Part shown: piece after piece, positions 18,501 through 26,546 of the stretch
Layout: every line of letters begins with the position of its first letter
Numbering within the stretch: the first letter of the stretch is position 1
DNA from: an uncultured Bacteroidota bacterium
GTDB lineage: Bacteria > Bacteroidota > Bacteroidia > Flavobacteriales > Flavobacteriaceae
Assembly (NCBI GenBank): GCA_902510475.1
Contig: CABXCC010000004.1
Location: forward strand, 1-64,000
Length of the DNA stretch: 64,000 bases
Direction of reading: 5' to 3'
Notes under the pieces: model-generated
Told to the model about the DNA's origin: nothing
Database searches by the model: none
Seen by the model: the letters and a program-made list of their open reading frames with translations, nothing else
Position numbers and translations under genes: made by a program

Positions 18501-18845
18501 AGTGGAGATGTTCCTATTGACCCTTGCATTGAAACTACTTATGGTGAGACTGAAGACTACACTGTTATCATTGTTGAAGAATCTTTGGGATTAATTGAAA
18601 ATAACTTCCCATTAAACCCAATCATATATCCAAATCCAACTGAAGGAAATATTTCAGTTGATTTAAGAGATAATTATAGCAATATTATCATAGAACTTAC
18701 AGATATATTAGGAAGAAAAATAAAGACTAATTCTTACGGTCAAGGCCAACACTTTAATTATAATATAAATGAAGAAGCTGGGATTTATTTTTTAACTGTT
18801 ATTGCGGAAAATAAAAAGGTTGTGTTTAGGGTGGTTAAAAATTAA
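15588..18845 (+). CDS. Large T9SS-secreted beta-propeller (sortilin/BNR-like) protein with GEVED domain
   Basis: A 1085-residue secreted protein. After a signal peptide (to about residue 18) come many BNR/sortilin-type propeller repeats, visible as recurring GGFWKTLDGGENW, GIYESFDGGNHW, KIYISTDLGQSF, VWKSENRGENF and THRSTDGGQTW elements up to about residue 745. A fibronectin-like stretch follows. Then a GEVED domain (about 860-1000) with four cysteines and the WIDYNDDLDFTEDELLV motif. The end is a T9SS sorting domain (IYPNPTEGNISVDL ... GIYFLTVIAENKKVVFRVVKN). It is therefore exported by T9SS and placed on the surface or released. Its propeller could bind or cut glycans or proteins; nothing shows which. 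It has its own promoter and a terminator after the stop. Confidence 0.85.
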   Translation: MRSLLIVFIFVFVNFSFSQQWKEMANDINVNVYDVVAEAEAYFKNIDKSKKGSGWKAYNRWLYENEPKFYPSGDRNTVEINLASKEFKKFTSNNPPINKSLFDDGWEELGPHYIEEVTGHYAVGLGRIESFYIDPNNENRIFLGSRSGGFWKTLDGGENWENTTDFLFASGVNTIAVSPNDPERILINVRNSYNGTTHGIYESFDGGNHWSITNFNPDNLNWGGLGFNNKIYKIMYHPTIPNLVFVGTSEGIYRSENNFESFLPVETGNPWEYNFDYNYIEFHPSDQNIVYASTFNDDSKIYISTDLGQSFFQSGLISENTSNIQLSVSAACGDCVFIGTSDGVWKSENRGENFTFISDPEIDNYGAFTVSDTDINYMIFGDIDTHRSTDGGQTWNQVTYWSTGDANYNTTGQYVHADIRGAKSYNGVFWVNTDGLLAKSNNNGITWEIFEGQSIRENYCLGASQSNHFRSIAGSQDNGTSIKNENSWIEFYGADGMEGIIHPLNDNWMIGSLQFGGKRRTKDGGYSQDGVNPDDFSGDWVTPLMYDPNNQMKIYTMTNVLYSSDDFGSTWNTLGNTYFSGNIQNAAIAENNSNVIAVSNSNRLKISNDGGSTFSEFSQFLPNQFITDIAFDPNNDNTLVVTYGSYGNNNQKVYISHDQGQSWDNITYNLGNMPIRSVAIDHTENSTIYLGAEIGIYKKSMSDDSWELFNENLPNTTVMELEIVYGSNTLRAATWGRGLWEYSLDGRENFPSILTTAISNKPTDTQPKEGIDQFVISTIESDSDLSNVFVEWSTQSNSATIQMSNNSDNLWISDSAIPNFEAGTKVFFKVFAESVEGLLSETYSFMYEIKEAVLCTPSMNCDYNDGFQLFQLADIINESGCEGYGDFTSITTELEQGSEYQLTVTTGYGDQYIKVWIDYNDDLDFTEDELLVNNHIIAAGEAAGQYTEIIDINIPQDVNLGEHILRAKANWSGDVPIDPCIETTYGETEDYTVIIVEESLGLIENNFPLNPIIYPNPTEGNISVDLRDNYSNIIIELTDILGRKIKTNSYGQGQHFNYNINEEAGIYFLTVIAENKKVVFRVVKN

Positions 18846-18849
18846 AAAC

Positions 18850-18884
18850 AAAAACCCCAACATATATCAGGGTTTTTATTTTTT
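18850..18884 (+). terminator. Rho-independent terminator
   Basis: AAAAACCC and GGGTTTTT pair across a 12-base loop, followed by a T run. It ends the T9SS gene at 18845 and may also serve the convergent yceI-like gene. Confidence 0.75.
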
Positions 18885-18897
18885 TGAGTATTATTTA

Positions 18898-19458
18898 TTA
18901 CATCATTTTTATTGTAACCTCTAGCTCAATATCGTCAAGAATTAATCGATCCCCTAGATTTTCAAAAAAACTTCCTGAACCATACCTCACATTATATTTT
19001 GATCTATCAAAAACGAGTTTAGCAATCATTGAATTATTATCTCTGTTAATGGTAAAGTTTATGTCAGCGGGATGAGTTTTTCCTTTTATGGTAAGATTTC
19101 CTGTAGCATTGTATTGGCTTGGACCAGCTTTATCCACTTTTTTAAGCTCAAGTTTAGAAGTTTTAAATTTATTTACCGAAAAAAAGTCATCAGACATTAA
19201 ATGGCCTTCTAACGATTTTTTTCCCTTGCCAGTCAAATCATCCACAGAAATTGAAGACATATCAACAACAAACTCTCCACCTTTAAACTCATTGTTAGTA
19301 AAGCTTAATTTAGCTGATTCGAAAGTTAAAGTTCCAAAGTGAGACTTTCCTGAAATCTGATTTCCAGTCCATTTTACAGAACTGTTATCTAAGTCAACTG
19401 TTTGTTGAGAAAAACCGATATAGCATGTAAGTAAAAGTAAGTATAAAATTTTTTTCAT
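18898..19458 (-). CDS. YceI family periplasmic lipid-binding-like protein
   Basis: A 186-residue exported protein with a signal peptide (cleavage near GFSQQ). The mature part is the lipocalin-like YceI beta-barrel: VDLDNSSVKWTGNQISGKSHFGTLTF at the start, ELKKVDKAGPSQYNATGNLTIKGKTHP in the middle and the DRSKYNVRYGSGSFFENLGDRLILDDIELEVTI end. Relatives bind polyisoprenoids such as ubiquinone precursors; a metabolic role here is not shown. It is a single gene, converging on the T9SS gene and lying 49 bp from the GH53 gene upstream. Confidence 0.93.
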   Translation of the reverse strand: MKKILYLLLLTCYIGFSQQTVDLDNSSVKWTGNQISGKSHFGTLTFESAKLSFTNNEFKGGEFVVDMSSISVDDLTGKGKKSLEGHLMSDDFFSVNKFKTSKLELKKVDKAGPSQYNATGNLTIKGKTHPADINFTINRDNNSMIAKLVFDRSKYNVRYGSGSFFENLGDRLILDDIELEVTIKMM

Positions 19459-19507
19459 GATTTTTTAAATATTTATAATAAATAATCATGCCATAAAACC
19501 ATTGAAT

Positions 19508-20584
19508 CTAATCATAGCTAAATTCTTGAAGAACAGGTAACTCTGTATTGTTAAAATCAAACAAAGCTTGATTTTCCCAGACTGAACCATTTTCAGAATT
19601 TTCGCCATCCCATGCTATTAATTCGGCGCCCCAATAGCAAAAACCAATTCCATTATCTATTTCTAAAACCATATTTTTTAGATCTCTAATAAAATTTTGC
19701 TGCCCGCTGGGAGTAGCAGGATAATCAGGAAGAATCAACTGTTCTTCTAACCCTACTATATTGTTTGTCCAATCATTCCAGCCAAGTGTAAATGGATAAG
19801 CCGTTTCAGCGATTAAAATTTCTTTCCCAAAATTACTTGAAAGCTCAATTAATTTAAGTTGTAAATCATTTAATGATTTTCCATGCCATATTGGGTAGTA
19901 TGAAATACCTATAATATCGTAATCAAGTGGATTTACAAGATTAAAAAACCATTGAGATGCTTCAAACCCCGCGCAATGTAAAATAACCTTAGTTTGAGTG
20001 GAGTTTGATCTAACAGCACTAATTCCCTGACTTATTATTTCAATAAACTGATCAGAATTATTTTCAATATTTCCATGAGGAAATAAGACACCAGTGTTTA
20101 TTTCATTTCCTATTTGAATATATTCTGGTTCTATTTCATTCATTATTTGGTTTATATGTGAATATACTTCAGCTTTTATTTCTTCAAAATTTAGAGAACC
20201 CCATTCATTCGGAATTTGCTGTTGACCTGGGTGCGCCCATGTATCAGAAAAATGAGGAGTAATCCAAATTTTAAACCCTAGTGATTTTAAGAGAGTTGAA
20301 AATTCTTTTATTTCATTAAAAGAAGATGAATCATCAACAGGGTCAACCCATAGTCTTAAACGAATTGTATTTACACCCTTTTCAAAAAGTGAATTAAGAA
20401 AGTTAATTTGATCTCCTTGGTCATTATAAAATAATATTCCATTTTCTGAAATAGTTGGATAAAAAGAAATATCAACAGCAGATATTAAATCTGGTGATTC
20501 TCCACCCCAATGATTATTATTTTCTGAGCCTGATTGACAGCCAAAAATTAATATAATTATTAATGTGTACTTTAATTTTCTCAT
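19508..20584 (-). CDS. GH53 endo-beta-1,4-galactanase, lipoprotein
   Basis: Cuts beta-1,4-galactan side chains of arabinogalactan. The 358-residue protein has a lipobox (IFGC, Cys16). The GH53 (beta/alpha)8 barrel is seen from GVNTIRLRLWVDP, the acid/base Glu161 in EYIQIGNEINTGVLFPHG, GISYYPIWHG, and the nucleophile Glu260 in EILIAETAYPFTLGW. The start codon overlaps the upstream SDR gene stop by one base (TAATG), suggesting translational coupling. It lies near GH3 and GH43 genes, so this second carbohydrate cluster could handle galactan or arabinogalactan as well as xylan. Confidence 0.93.
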   Translation of the reverse strand: MRKLKYTLIIILIFGCQSGSENNNHWGGESPDLISAVDISFYPTISENGILFYNDQGDQINFLNSLFEKGVNTIRLRLWVDPVDDSSSFNEIKEFSTLLKSLGFKIWITPHFSDTWAHPGQQQIPNEWGSLNFEEIKAEVYSHINQIMNEIEPEYIQIGNEINTGVLFPHGNIENNSDQFIEIISQGISAVRSNSTQTKVILHCAGFEASQWFFNLVNPLDYDIIGISYYPIWHGKSLNDLQLKLIELSSNFGKEILIAETAYPFTLGWNDWTNNIVGLEEQLILPDYPATPSGQQNFIRDLKNMVLEIDNGIGFCYWGAELIAWDGENSENGSVWENQALFDFNNTELPVLQEFSYD

Positions 20585-21258
20585 TAATCCTTCAGGTGTT
20601 TTTTACAAAGATTATTGATTTTTCTATTATCTAAATATTTATTTTTTGAGGGAAAGTATAAGCAATTTATCATTGCCAACCCCAATTTTCTGCTTGTGGT
20701 TATTGTTGGTAATAATTTCATTAGGGGATAAAGAGGTTTCATTAAGGTGTAAAACAAATTATATAATTTAGTTTTGGCTTTAATGCCATTTCCCGGAATT
20801 AAAAGCCCGAGCCTTATCATATAGGCATCCTTCAAACCTTTGTTTAAAATATAGTTTTCTGTTTTCCCTTTTACATTCGCCCAAGATATCTTACTGTTTT
20901 CTTTAGTACTAGTTCCTTCACCTGAAACATATGTCATTACTGCATTAGAATTAATTTTATAAACAAGATCTGTTAACACTTTGGTCATCTCAAAAGTAAC
21001 TTTGTGGTAATACTCAGATTTATGACCAAACGATGTAATCCCCATACAGTGAAAACATGCATCACAATTTCTTATTTGATTTTTTAGTTCCGCAAGTTTT
21101 AAAAAATCGTCCATAATAAATTCAGAAATTTTTGAACTTTTTAAGTCTATTGGAATTCTATTTAAAAGGTATATTTTTTTAACTCTATCGTCATTAATAC
21201 ATTGTGTTAAAACAGATTTACCTACCATTCCTGTGCTACCAGTAATTAATACAGTCAT
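20584..21258 (-). CDS. NAD(P)-binding Rossmann protein (atypical SDR)
   Basis: A 224-residue cytoplasmic protein with the N-terminal dinucleotide motif VLITGSTGMVGKSVL. It has FHCMGITSFG in the position used for cofactor contact, and VTYVSGEG-like and NVKGKTENYIL stretches. This matches atypical short-chain dehydrogenases of the HTATIP2/YwnB type, which often lack an obvious substrate. It is upstream of, and one base overlapping, the GH53 gene, so the two are probably co-transcribed, although no sugar-related role is evident. Reaction unknown. Confidence 0.75.
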   Translation of the reverse strand: MTVLITGSTGMVGKSVLTQCINDDRVKKIYLLNRIPIDLKSSKISEFIMDDFLKLAELKNQIRNCDACFHCMGITSFGHKSEYYHKVTFEMTKVLTDLVYKINSNAVMTYVSGEGTSTKENSKISWANVKGKTENYILNKGLKDAYMIRLGLLIPGNGIKAKTKLYNLFYTLMKPLYPLMKLLPTITTSRKLGLAMINCLYFPSKNKYLDNRKINNLCKKHLKD

Positions 21259-21286
21259 GTTATTTTTTATTGTAAATTAGAATATT

Positions 21287-23488
21287 ATGAGCGAAATTAA
21301 ATTAAAATTTTCATTATTCTTTTTAGGTATAACTTTAATTTTTTTTAACACCTATTCTCAAGAAAGTATTTATAATCCTTCCGAAAAAATAATTGCTTCA
21401 TTTGAAAAAACTGCTGAAAATTTAATTTCTCGAATGACAATTGAAGAAAAGGCTTCACAGATGCTTAGTACATCAAGAGCTCTTCCAAGTCACGGGATTG
21501 AAATGTATAATTGGTGGAATGAAGCATTACACGGAGTGGCTAGATCTGCAAAAGCGACTGTCTTTCCTCAAGCAATTGCAATGGCTGCCACATTTGACCC
21601 GCAATTAATTTTAAAGACAGCTGATGCCATTTCAACTGAGGCAAGAGCGATGTATAATATATTTAATGCAAAGGGTATGAGGACAGAATATACAGGCTTA
21701 ACTTTTTGGTCTCCTAACATCAATATTTTTAGAGACCCCAGATGGGGACGAGGTCATGAAACATATGGTGAAGATCCATTTTTAACAGGACAAATTGGTT
21801 CTGCTTTCGTTTATGGACTTCAAGGAAATCACCCTAAGTATCTTAAAGTAGCTGCCGGTGCAAAACATTTTGCTGTTCACTCGGGACCAGAATCTAAAAG
21901 ACATAGTTTTAATGCAAAAGTATCAGATCAAGATTTATATGAAACTTATTTGCCTGCTTTTAAGCAATTAGTCAATGCAAATGTTGAAATCGTTATGTGT
22001 GCTTATAATAGATTAAACGATGAGCCGTGCTGTGGAAGCAGTACACTATTAAATGGTCTACTGAGAAAAAACTGGGGTTTTAAGGGGCATGTAGTTTCAG
22101 ATTGTGGCGCTATTTATGATATAAAGCCTAATCACAATTATACTCTTTCAGATGAGGAAAGTGTTGCTTTTGCAATAAAAGGCGGTGTTGATTTAAATTG
22201 TGGATCACTTTACAATCTTATTCCTAGTGCAATTGAAAAAGGATTTCTCTCAGAATTAGATCTTAACAAGTCTTTAAAAAGACTATTAATGACAAGGATG
22301 AAGTTGGGAATTTTAAAAAAAGTTGATGACAATCCATACGACAACCTAAACGAGGAGGTTATTAATTGTGACAAACATATAGAGATTGCAAGAAATGTTG
22401 CCGCAAAGTCAATAGTATTGTTGAAGAATGAAAAAAACATATTGCCTCTTTCAAAAGATGTTAATAAGCTTTTTATAACAGGTCCAAATGCTGCAAATGT
22501 AAATACATTATTAGGAAATTATAATGGATTAAGTTCAAATATTGTTACACCTTTAGAAGGAATTATATCAAAAGTTTCTAACGGAACAATAATTAGATTC
22601 AATAAAGGAGTTGATTTGATTCATAACAATAACACAAGAATGGAATCTTCAGCCAGTCAAGCTGGATCTAGTGATATGACAATTGCGGTAATGGGAATTT
22701 CTGCCCTAATTGAAGGCGAGGAAGGAGACGCTGTTTCTTCGGATGCAAACGGAGATAGAAATCAAATATCACTTCCAGAAAGTCAGATAAAATATCTAAA
22801 AAGTCTAAGAAAAAGTGCTGGAAATAAGCCAATAGTATTAGTTGTAAAATCGGGATCTGCTGTTGATCTTTCTGAAATTTACGGATATGTAGATGCTATA
22901 ATATATGCTTGGTATTTGGGTGAGCAAGGAGGAAATGCAATTGCTGATGTAATTTTTGGGGATGTAAATCCATCAGGAAAATTGCCTATTACAATCCCTA
23001 AATCTCTTTCTCATCTCCCAGAATATGATGATTATAGTATGAATAACAGAACTTATAGATTTACAAGACATGAGCCTATGTTCCCTTTTGGTTTTGGATT
23101 GAGTTATTCAAATTTTATTTACTCTAATCTTTCGATTAATAAACAAAAAATCAAATCAGGCGATTCAATAGAATTAAATTTTGAAATCCACAATGACAGT
23201 GAATTTTTAGGTGAAGAAGTTATTCAATTGTATATCAAAGACATGGAGTCTTCTTTTCGTACGCCTAATTCTGCATTAAAATTCTTTAAAAGAATAAAAC
23301 TGAAACCTGGTGAAAAAACAAGAGTTAATGTCTTAGTAAATAAAGAAATGTATACTGTAATTAACAAGGAAGGAAAAAATACAATCGAAAATGGATATTA
23401 TAAAATATTTGTGGGAGGAAGTTCACCTGGTGACCGAAGTAATGAATTGGGAAAACCTCTACAAGAAGTGTCATTCAAGGTTCAATGA
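21287..23488 (+). CDS. GH3 beta-glycosidase (probable beta-xylosidase), exported
   Basis: A 733-residue retaining exo-glycosidase with an N-terminal signal (cleavage near TYSQ, residue 24). Three domains are visible: a TIM barrel with WWNEALHGVARS, RDPRWGRGHETYGEDP, KHFAVHSGPE and the nucleophile Asp272 in GHVVSDCGAIYDI; an alpha/beta sandwich with VVKSGSAVDL and EQGGNAIADVIFGDVNPSGKLP; and a C-terminal fibronectin-III-like domain ending near the stop. The NWWNEALHGVAR signature is characteristic of beta-xylosidase/alpha-arabinofuranosidase-like GH3 proteins rather than classical beta-glucosidases. It probably releases xylose in the periplasm and fits the xylan genes. It is divergent from the SDR/GH53 pair and followed by a GH43 gene. 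Confidence 0.93.
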   Translation: MSEIKLKFSLFFLGITLIFFNTYSQESIYNPSEKIIASFEKTAENLISRMTIEEKASQMLSTSRALPSHGIEMYNWWNEALHGVARSAKATVFPQAIAMAATFDPQLILKTADAISTEARAMYNIFNAKGMRTEYTGLTFWSPNINIFRDPRWGRGHETYGEDPFLTGQIGSAFVYGLQGNHPKYLKVAAGAKHFAVHSGPESKRHSFNAKVSDQDLYETYLPAFKQLVNANVEIVMCAYNRLNDEPCCGSSTLLNGLLRKNWGFKGHVVSDCGAIYDIKPNHNYTLSDEESVAFAIKGGVDLNCGSLYNLIPSAIEKGFLSELDLNKSLKRLLMTRMKLGILKKVDDNPYDNLNEEVINCDKHIEIARNVAAKSIVLLKNEKNILPLSKDVNKLFITGPNAANVNTLLGNYNGLSSNIVTPLEGIISKVSNGTIIRFNKGVDLIHNNNTRMESSASQAGSSDMTIAVMGISALIEGEEGDAVSSDANGDRNQISLPESQIKYLKSLRKSAGNKPIVLVVKSGSAVDLSEIYGYVDAIIYAWYLGEQGGNAIADVIFGDVNPSGKLPITIPKSLSHLPEYDDYSMNNRTYRFTRHEPMFPFGFGLSYSNFIYSNLSINKQKIKSGDSIELNFEIHNDSEFLGEEVIQLYIKDMESSFRTPNSALKFFKRIKLKPGEKTRVNVLVNKEMYTVINKEGKNTIENGYYKIFVGGSSPGDRSNELGKPLQEVSFKVQ

Positions 23489-23585
23489 AAAGTGGTAAAT
23501 AATCATTTTGGATCTTCCATTGTCTGACAAATTTTTTTTTGAACGATAAATTTTTTAATACCTTAATAGGTATAAATTGCTAACC

Positions 23586-25283
23586 TTGAAAAAAAATTTA
23601 TTAAAATTTACTCAATTTTTAATCATACTCTTTAGTGTTTCATCTCTAGGACAGGAACTTTTTAAAAATCCTATTATTTCAGGTGGATATCCTGACCCAT
23701 CAATTTGTAAAGTTGGTGAAACCTTTTATTTGGTAAATTCCTCTTTTGAATATTTTCCAGGCCTTCCTATACACAAAAGTAATGACCTTATAAATTGGGA
23801 ACTTATTGGCTATGGACTTAATAGGGAGTCTCAAGTTTCCTCAGTGGTTAACCTCATTGACGTCCAGTCTAACGGAGGTATCCATGCACCAACGATTAGA
23901 TATAATAATGGGGTATTTTATATAATATCAACAAATGTTTATTATGATGTAAAAAAAAATAAAGTTGACATGGTTAACTTTGTAGTTACCGCTAGCAATC
24001 CTGCTGGTCCGTGGTCAGATCCCATTCATATAGAGGGAGCACCAGGAATTGATCCAGATTTATTTTTTGATGATGACGGAAGAGTTTGGTATGTTGGAAA
24101 TCATATGCCGGAAAATCCAAGCTTTGATGGTGAAGGTGAAATTTGGTTACAAGAATTAGATTTAAATCAATTTAGCTTAGTAGGCGAAAAGCACTTACTG
24201 TGGAGAGGTGCATGCGGAGGAGTTTGGGCAGAAGGACCACACATGTATAAAAAAGATGGTAAATATTATTTAATTATTGCAGAGGGTGGTACAAGTTTTA
24301 ATCATGCAGTAATGGTTGCTTTGAGTGAAAATATTGAAGGCCCTTATATTTCAAATCCTAGAAATCCCATTCTAACGTCTAGACATTTATCTTATGATAA
24401 TTGGGTAAATAGTACGGGGCATGGTGATATTGTTGAGTTAGATGACGGAAGATATTACATGGTTCTTTTGGGAATACGAAATGAAATAAATCGTAGCTCA
24501 AATATGGGCAGAGAAACTTTTATTGTTCCTTTAACCTGGGAAAGAGAGCCTTTTGACTGGAAAGAAAACAAAAATTTATGGCCGGTTGTATCACCACTTT
24601 CTGGAAAGGTTGAAATGGAAAATGAAGTAATATATGATAATTCAATACAGAGTCATTTTTATAATTTTAGAGATGACTTCAGTGTTAAAACACTGGATCT
24701 AAAATGGAATTTTAGAAGAGTGCCTCTTGAAAATATTTACAGTTTAGAGAAAAGAGAGGGTTTCCTCAGATTATACTCAAATCAAAATATTATAAAGGAA
24801 AGAGATAGAGCAGCCTTAATGGGTTTTAAACAAAACCAAACTCATTTTGAATATTTTACTAGTATGACTTTTAATCCTGAAAACAATAAATCTGAGGCAG
24901 GAATTTCCATTTTTCAAAAAGATGACAACTATTTAAATTTTACTGTTTTTAAAAAAGATGAAAGTTTTTTCATTAAAATGTATGCTTATAAAAAAGGCCA
25001 ATTAATTTCAAAAAATGAAAAATTACTTGAAAATTATAAAGGAAAAATAAAGCTTAAAATTTCATTTGATGAAGATAAATACAAGCTATTTTATTCAACA
25101 AGAGGATTTAGATATAGATTGCTTGATGAATTAAAAAACGATGTGCTACTTAGTAAAGGTTATACAGGCGCACATCTTGGTCTTTATGTGACAAGTAATG
25201 GTGAAGACTCTAACGATTATGCTGATTTTGATTATGTAGATTATTCTGTTATAAATCAGGAATTAGAAGAAAATATAAAGTAA
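23586..25283 (+). CDS. GH43 beta-xylosidase/arabinofuranosidase with C-terminal beta-sandwich, exported
   Basis: An exported GH43 protein of about 565 residues. No ATG is available; the track starts at TTG 23577, but TTG 23586 gives the more usual MKKNLLKF signal start, which I prefer. The propeller carries GGYPDPSICKVG (general base), PGIDPDLFFDDDGRVWYVG and GGVWAEGPHMYKKDGKYYL with the general acid Glu. The FEYFPGLPIHKSNDLINWE stretch points to subfamilies 10-12, which include xylosidases and arabinofuranosidases. From about residue 360 a concanavalin-like beta-sandwich (FRDDFSVKTLDLKWNFRRVP ...) shapes the active site. It follows GH3 by 97 bp. This gap holds no other feature I can see. Confidence 0.9.
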   Translation: MKKNLLKFTQFLIILFSVSSLGQELFKNPIISGGYPDPSICKVGETFYLVNSSFEYFPGLPIHKSNDLINWELIGYGLNRESQVSSVVNLIDVQSNGGIHAPTIRYNNGVFYIISTNVYYDVKKNKVDMVNFVVTASNPAGPWSDPIHIEGAPGIDPDLFFDDDGRVWYVGNHMPENPSFDGEGEIWLQELDLNQFSLVGEKHLLWRGACGGVWAEGPHMYKKDGKYYLIIAEGGTSFNHAVMVALSENIEGPYISNPRNPILTSRHLSYDNWVNSTGHGDIVELDDGRYYMVLLGIRNEINRSSNMGRETFIVPLTWEREPFDWKENKNLWPVVSPLSGKVEMENEVIYDNSIQSHFYNFRDDFSVKTLDLKWNFRRVPLENIYSLEKREGFLRLYSNQNIIKERDRAALMGFKQNQTHFEYFTSMTFNPENNKSEAGISIFQKDDNYLNFTVFKKDESFFIKMYAYKKGQLISKNEKLLENYKGKIKLKISFDEDKYKLFYSTRGFRYRLLDELKNDVLLSKGYTGAHLGLYVTSNGEDSNDYADFDYVDYSVINQELEENIK

Positions 25284-25426
25284 TAAATTGTATAGGCTAT
25301 CATACTAAAACTAATTAAAAAACTTACTTTTATTAATGATTTATTTTCTGGATTTTTTCTGATTAATACCCTAATTATCCAATTCAAAATAAACAAAGTG
25401 ATTATAATAATTAGTGGTGTAGGCAT
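25256..25426 (-). CDS. Small two-helix membrane protein, 56 aa
   Basis: Not in the ORF track. Reading the minus strand from ATG at 25426 gives 56 residues ending in TGA at 25256. The product has two hydrophobic helices (PLIIIITLFILNWIIRVLI and VSFLISFSMIAYTIYYFIF) separated by a short charged loop RKNPENKS. It starts 14 nt after the stop of the YdjM-like gene on the same strand and could be co-transcribed. Its end overlaps the convergent GH43 gene by 28 bp. No family is recognised. The helical pattern and charge distribution favour a real small membrane protein, but a chance ORF in AT-rich DNA is possible. Confidence 0.5.
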   Translation of the reverse strand: MPTPLIIIITLFILNWIIRVLIRKNPENKSLIKVSFLISFSMIAYTIYYFIFSSNS

Positions 25427-25440
25427 GACTCAAAAGTAAA

Positions 25441-26493
25441 TTAAATTCCTTTCAATCTCTTTAAAAAATTATTAAATTCTTCAGAATATTTTCTGTTATT
25501 TCTAAACGATCTTAATTCTTTAATTTTCAATGCATTCATTTTTTCATTTTTCTCATCCAACAGAATTTCTCTCTCGTCATTTTTTTCTATAACATATGAC
25601 CATATGTATGGGGAGGCATTTTGGTCAAATCCCTTTTGTCCAAGTTTTAAATTCCAAAAAATCAGCTGATTGTTTTCATTAGTCATGATGTAGTGTCCAT
25701 TTGATAAAATGATAAGCTGTTGGATCTTTTTGTTATCAATGAATGGCGTTAACAAGTCATGATTTTTAGGAAATTTCTTTGTAAAAGCAGGAGATGTTTT
25801 ATCAAACAAAGAGTAGTAGGTAAACATATAAGAATCTTCCAATTCAATTTGACCAGACCATAAAACACTGTTAAAGTAAGTTGCTCTTGTATTAATATCC
25901 TTATATTCAATGCTGTTATCCTCTAATGCTTTTGTGATGTTATAGTGTGCTATTCCTTTGAAAGATAAAGTAATAAGAAGATAAATCGTACTTATCGTTA
26001 ATCCTAGTGAATTATAGAGTTTTCTTTTTTTTGACAGCTTGTCTTGAAATGCTGTCAATACTAAAAATATTAAAAAAGGAAGAGTATAAAATGGATCAAT
26101 AATAAATATATTTTCAATAGCAACCCTCCATTCAAATGGCCAAAAGAGTTGAGTACCCCATGTAGTTTGTGCATCAAGTAAAGGATGTGTAATGATTGCT
26201 AGAAAAAACATTTTCAACCAATCATTAAAACTGACATCTGAATATTTTGAATAGATTTTTTTTAAAATATATGCTAGAATGGGTGCAGCAATGAATGGAA
26301 ATATAAGAGAATGAGAAAACCCTCTATGCATTACAGATGCGCTCAGATCATCTACAAAAAATCTGGTTACGATATCTAAATCAGGAATTGTTCCTGCAAT
26401 AGCACCAAGGACAATAGCTTTATTTCCTATTTTTTTTCCAAGGCTTGCTTCAGCAACTGAAGCTCCTAATACAATTTGTGTTAACGAGTCCAT
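25441..26493 (-). CDS. Membrane-bound metal-dependent hydrolase, YdjM/DUF457 family
   Basis: A 350-residue membrane protein. The N-terminal half is a YdjM-type domain: MDSLTQIVLGASVAEASLGKKIGNKAIVLGAIAGTIPDLDI, HRGFSHSLIF and HPLLDAQTTWGTQLFWPF supply the His/Asp residues of a putative zinc site, with four to five transmembrane helices. The C-terminal part is soluble and unassigned. The family is linked to membrane remodelling or stress in some bacteria, but the reaction is unknown. The start codon directly follows the terminator hairpin of the upstream gene, leaving almost no leader. Confidence 0.88.
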   Translation of the reverse strand: MDSLTQIVLGASVAEASLGKKIGNKAIVLGAIAGTIPDLDIVTRFFVDDLSASVMHRGFSHSLIFPFIAAPILAYILKKIYSKYSDVSFNDWLKMFFLAIITHPLLDAQTTWGTQLFWPFEWRVAIENIFIIDPFYTLPFLIFLVLTAFQDKLSKKRKLYNSLGLTISTIYLLITLSFKGIAHYNITKALEDNSIEYKDINTRATYFNSVLWSGQIELEDSYMFTYYSLFDKTSPAFTKKFPKNHDLLTPFIDNKKIQQLIILSNGHYIMTNENNQLIFWNLKLGQKGFDQNASPYIWSYVIEKNDEREILLDEKNEKMNALKIKELRSFRNNRKYSEEFNNFLKRLKGI

Positions 26494-26494
26494 A

Positions 26495-26528
26495 AAAAAA
26501 AGGGCTTTTAAAATGATTAAAAGCCCTT
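26495..26528 (-). terminator. Terminator of the 26547 gene, abutting the next start codon
   Basis: On the minus strand a 12-bp perfect stem (TTAAAAGCCCTT / AAGGGCTTTTAA, 5-base loop) is followed by a T run that ends immediately before the ATG of the YdjM-like gene. It should stop transcription from the 27299-26547 gene, and any read-through would start translation right after the hairpin. Confidence 0.8.
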
Positions 26529-26546
26529 CAATAATTATACCTTAAA

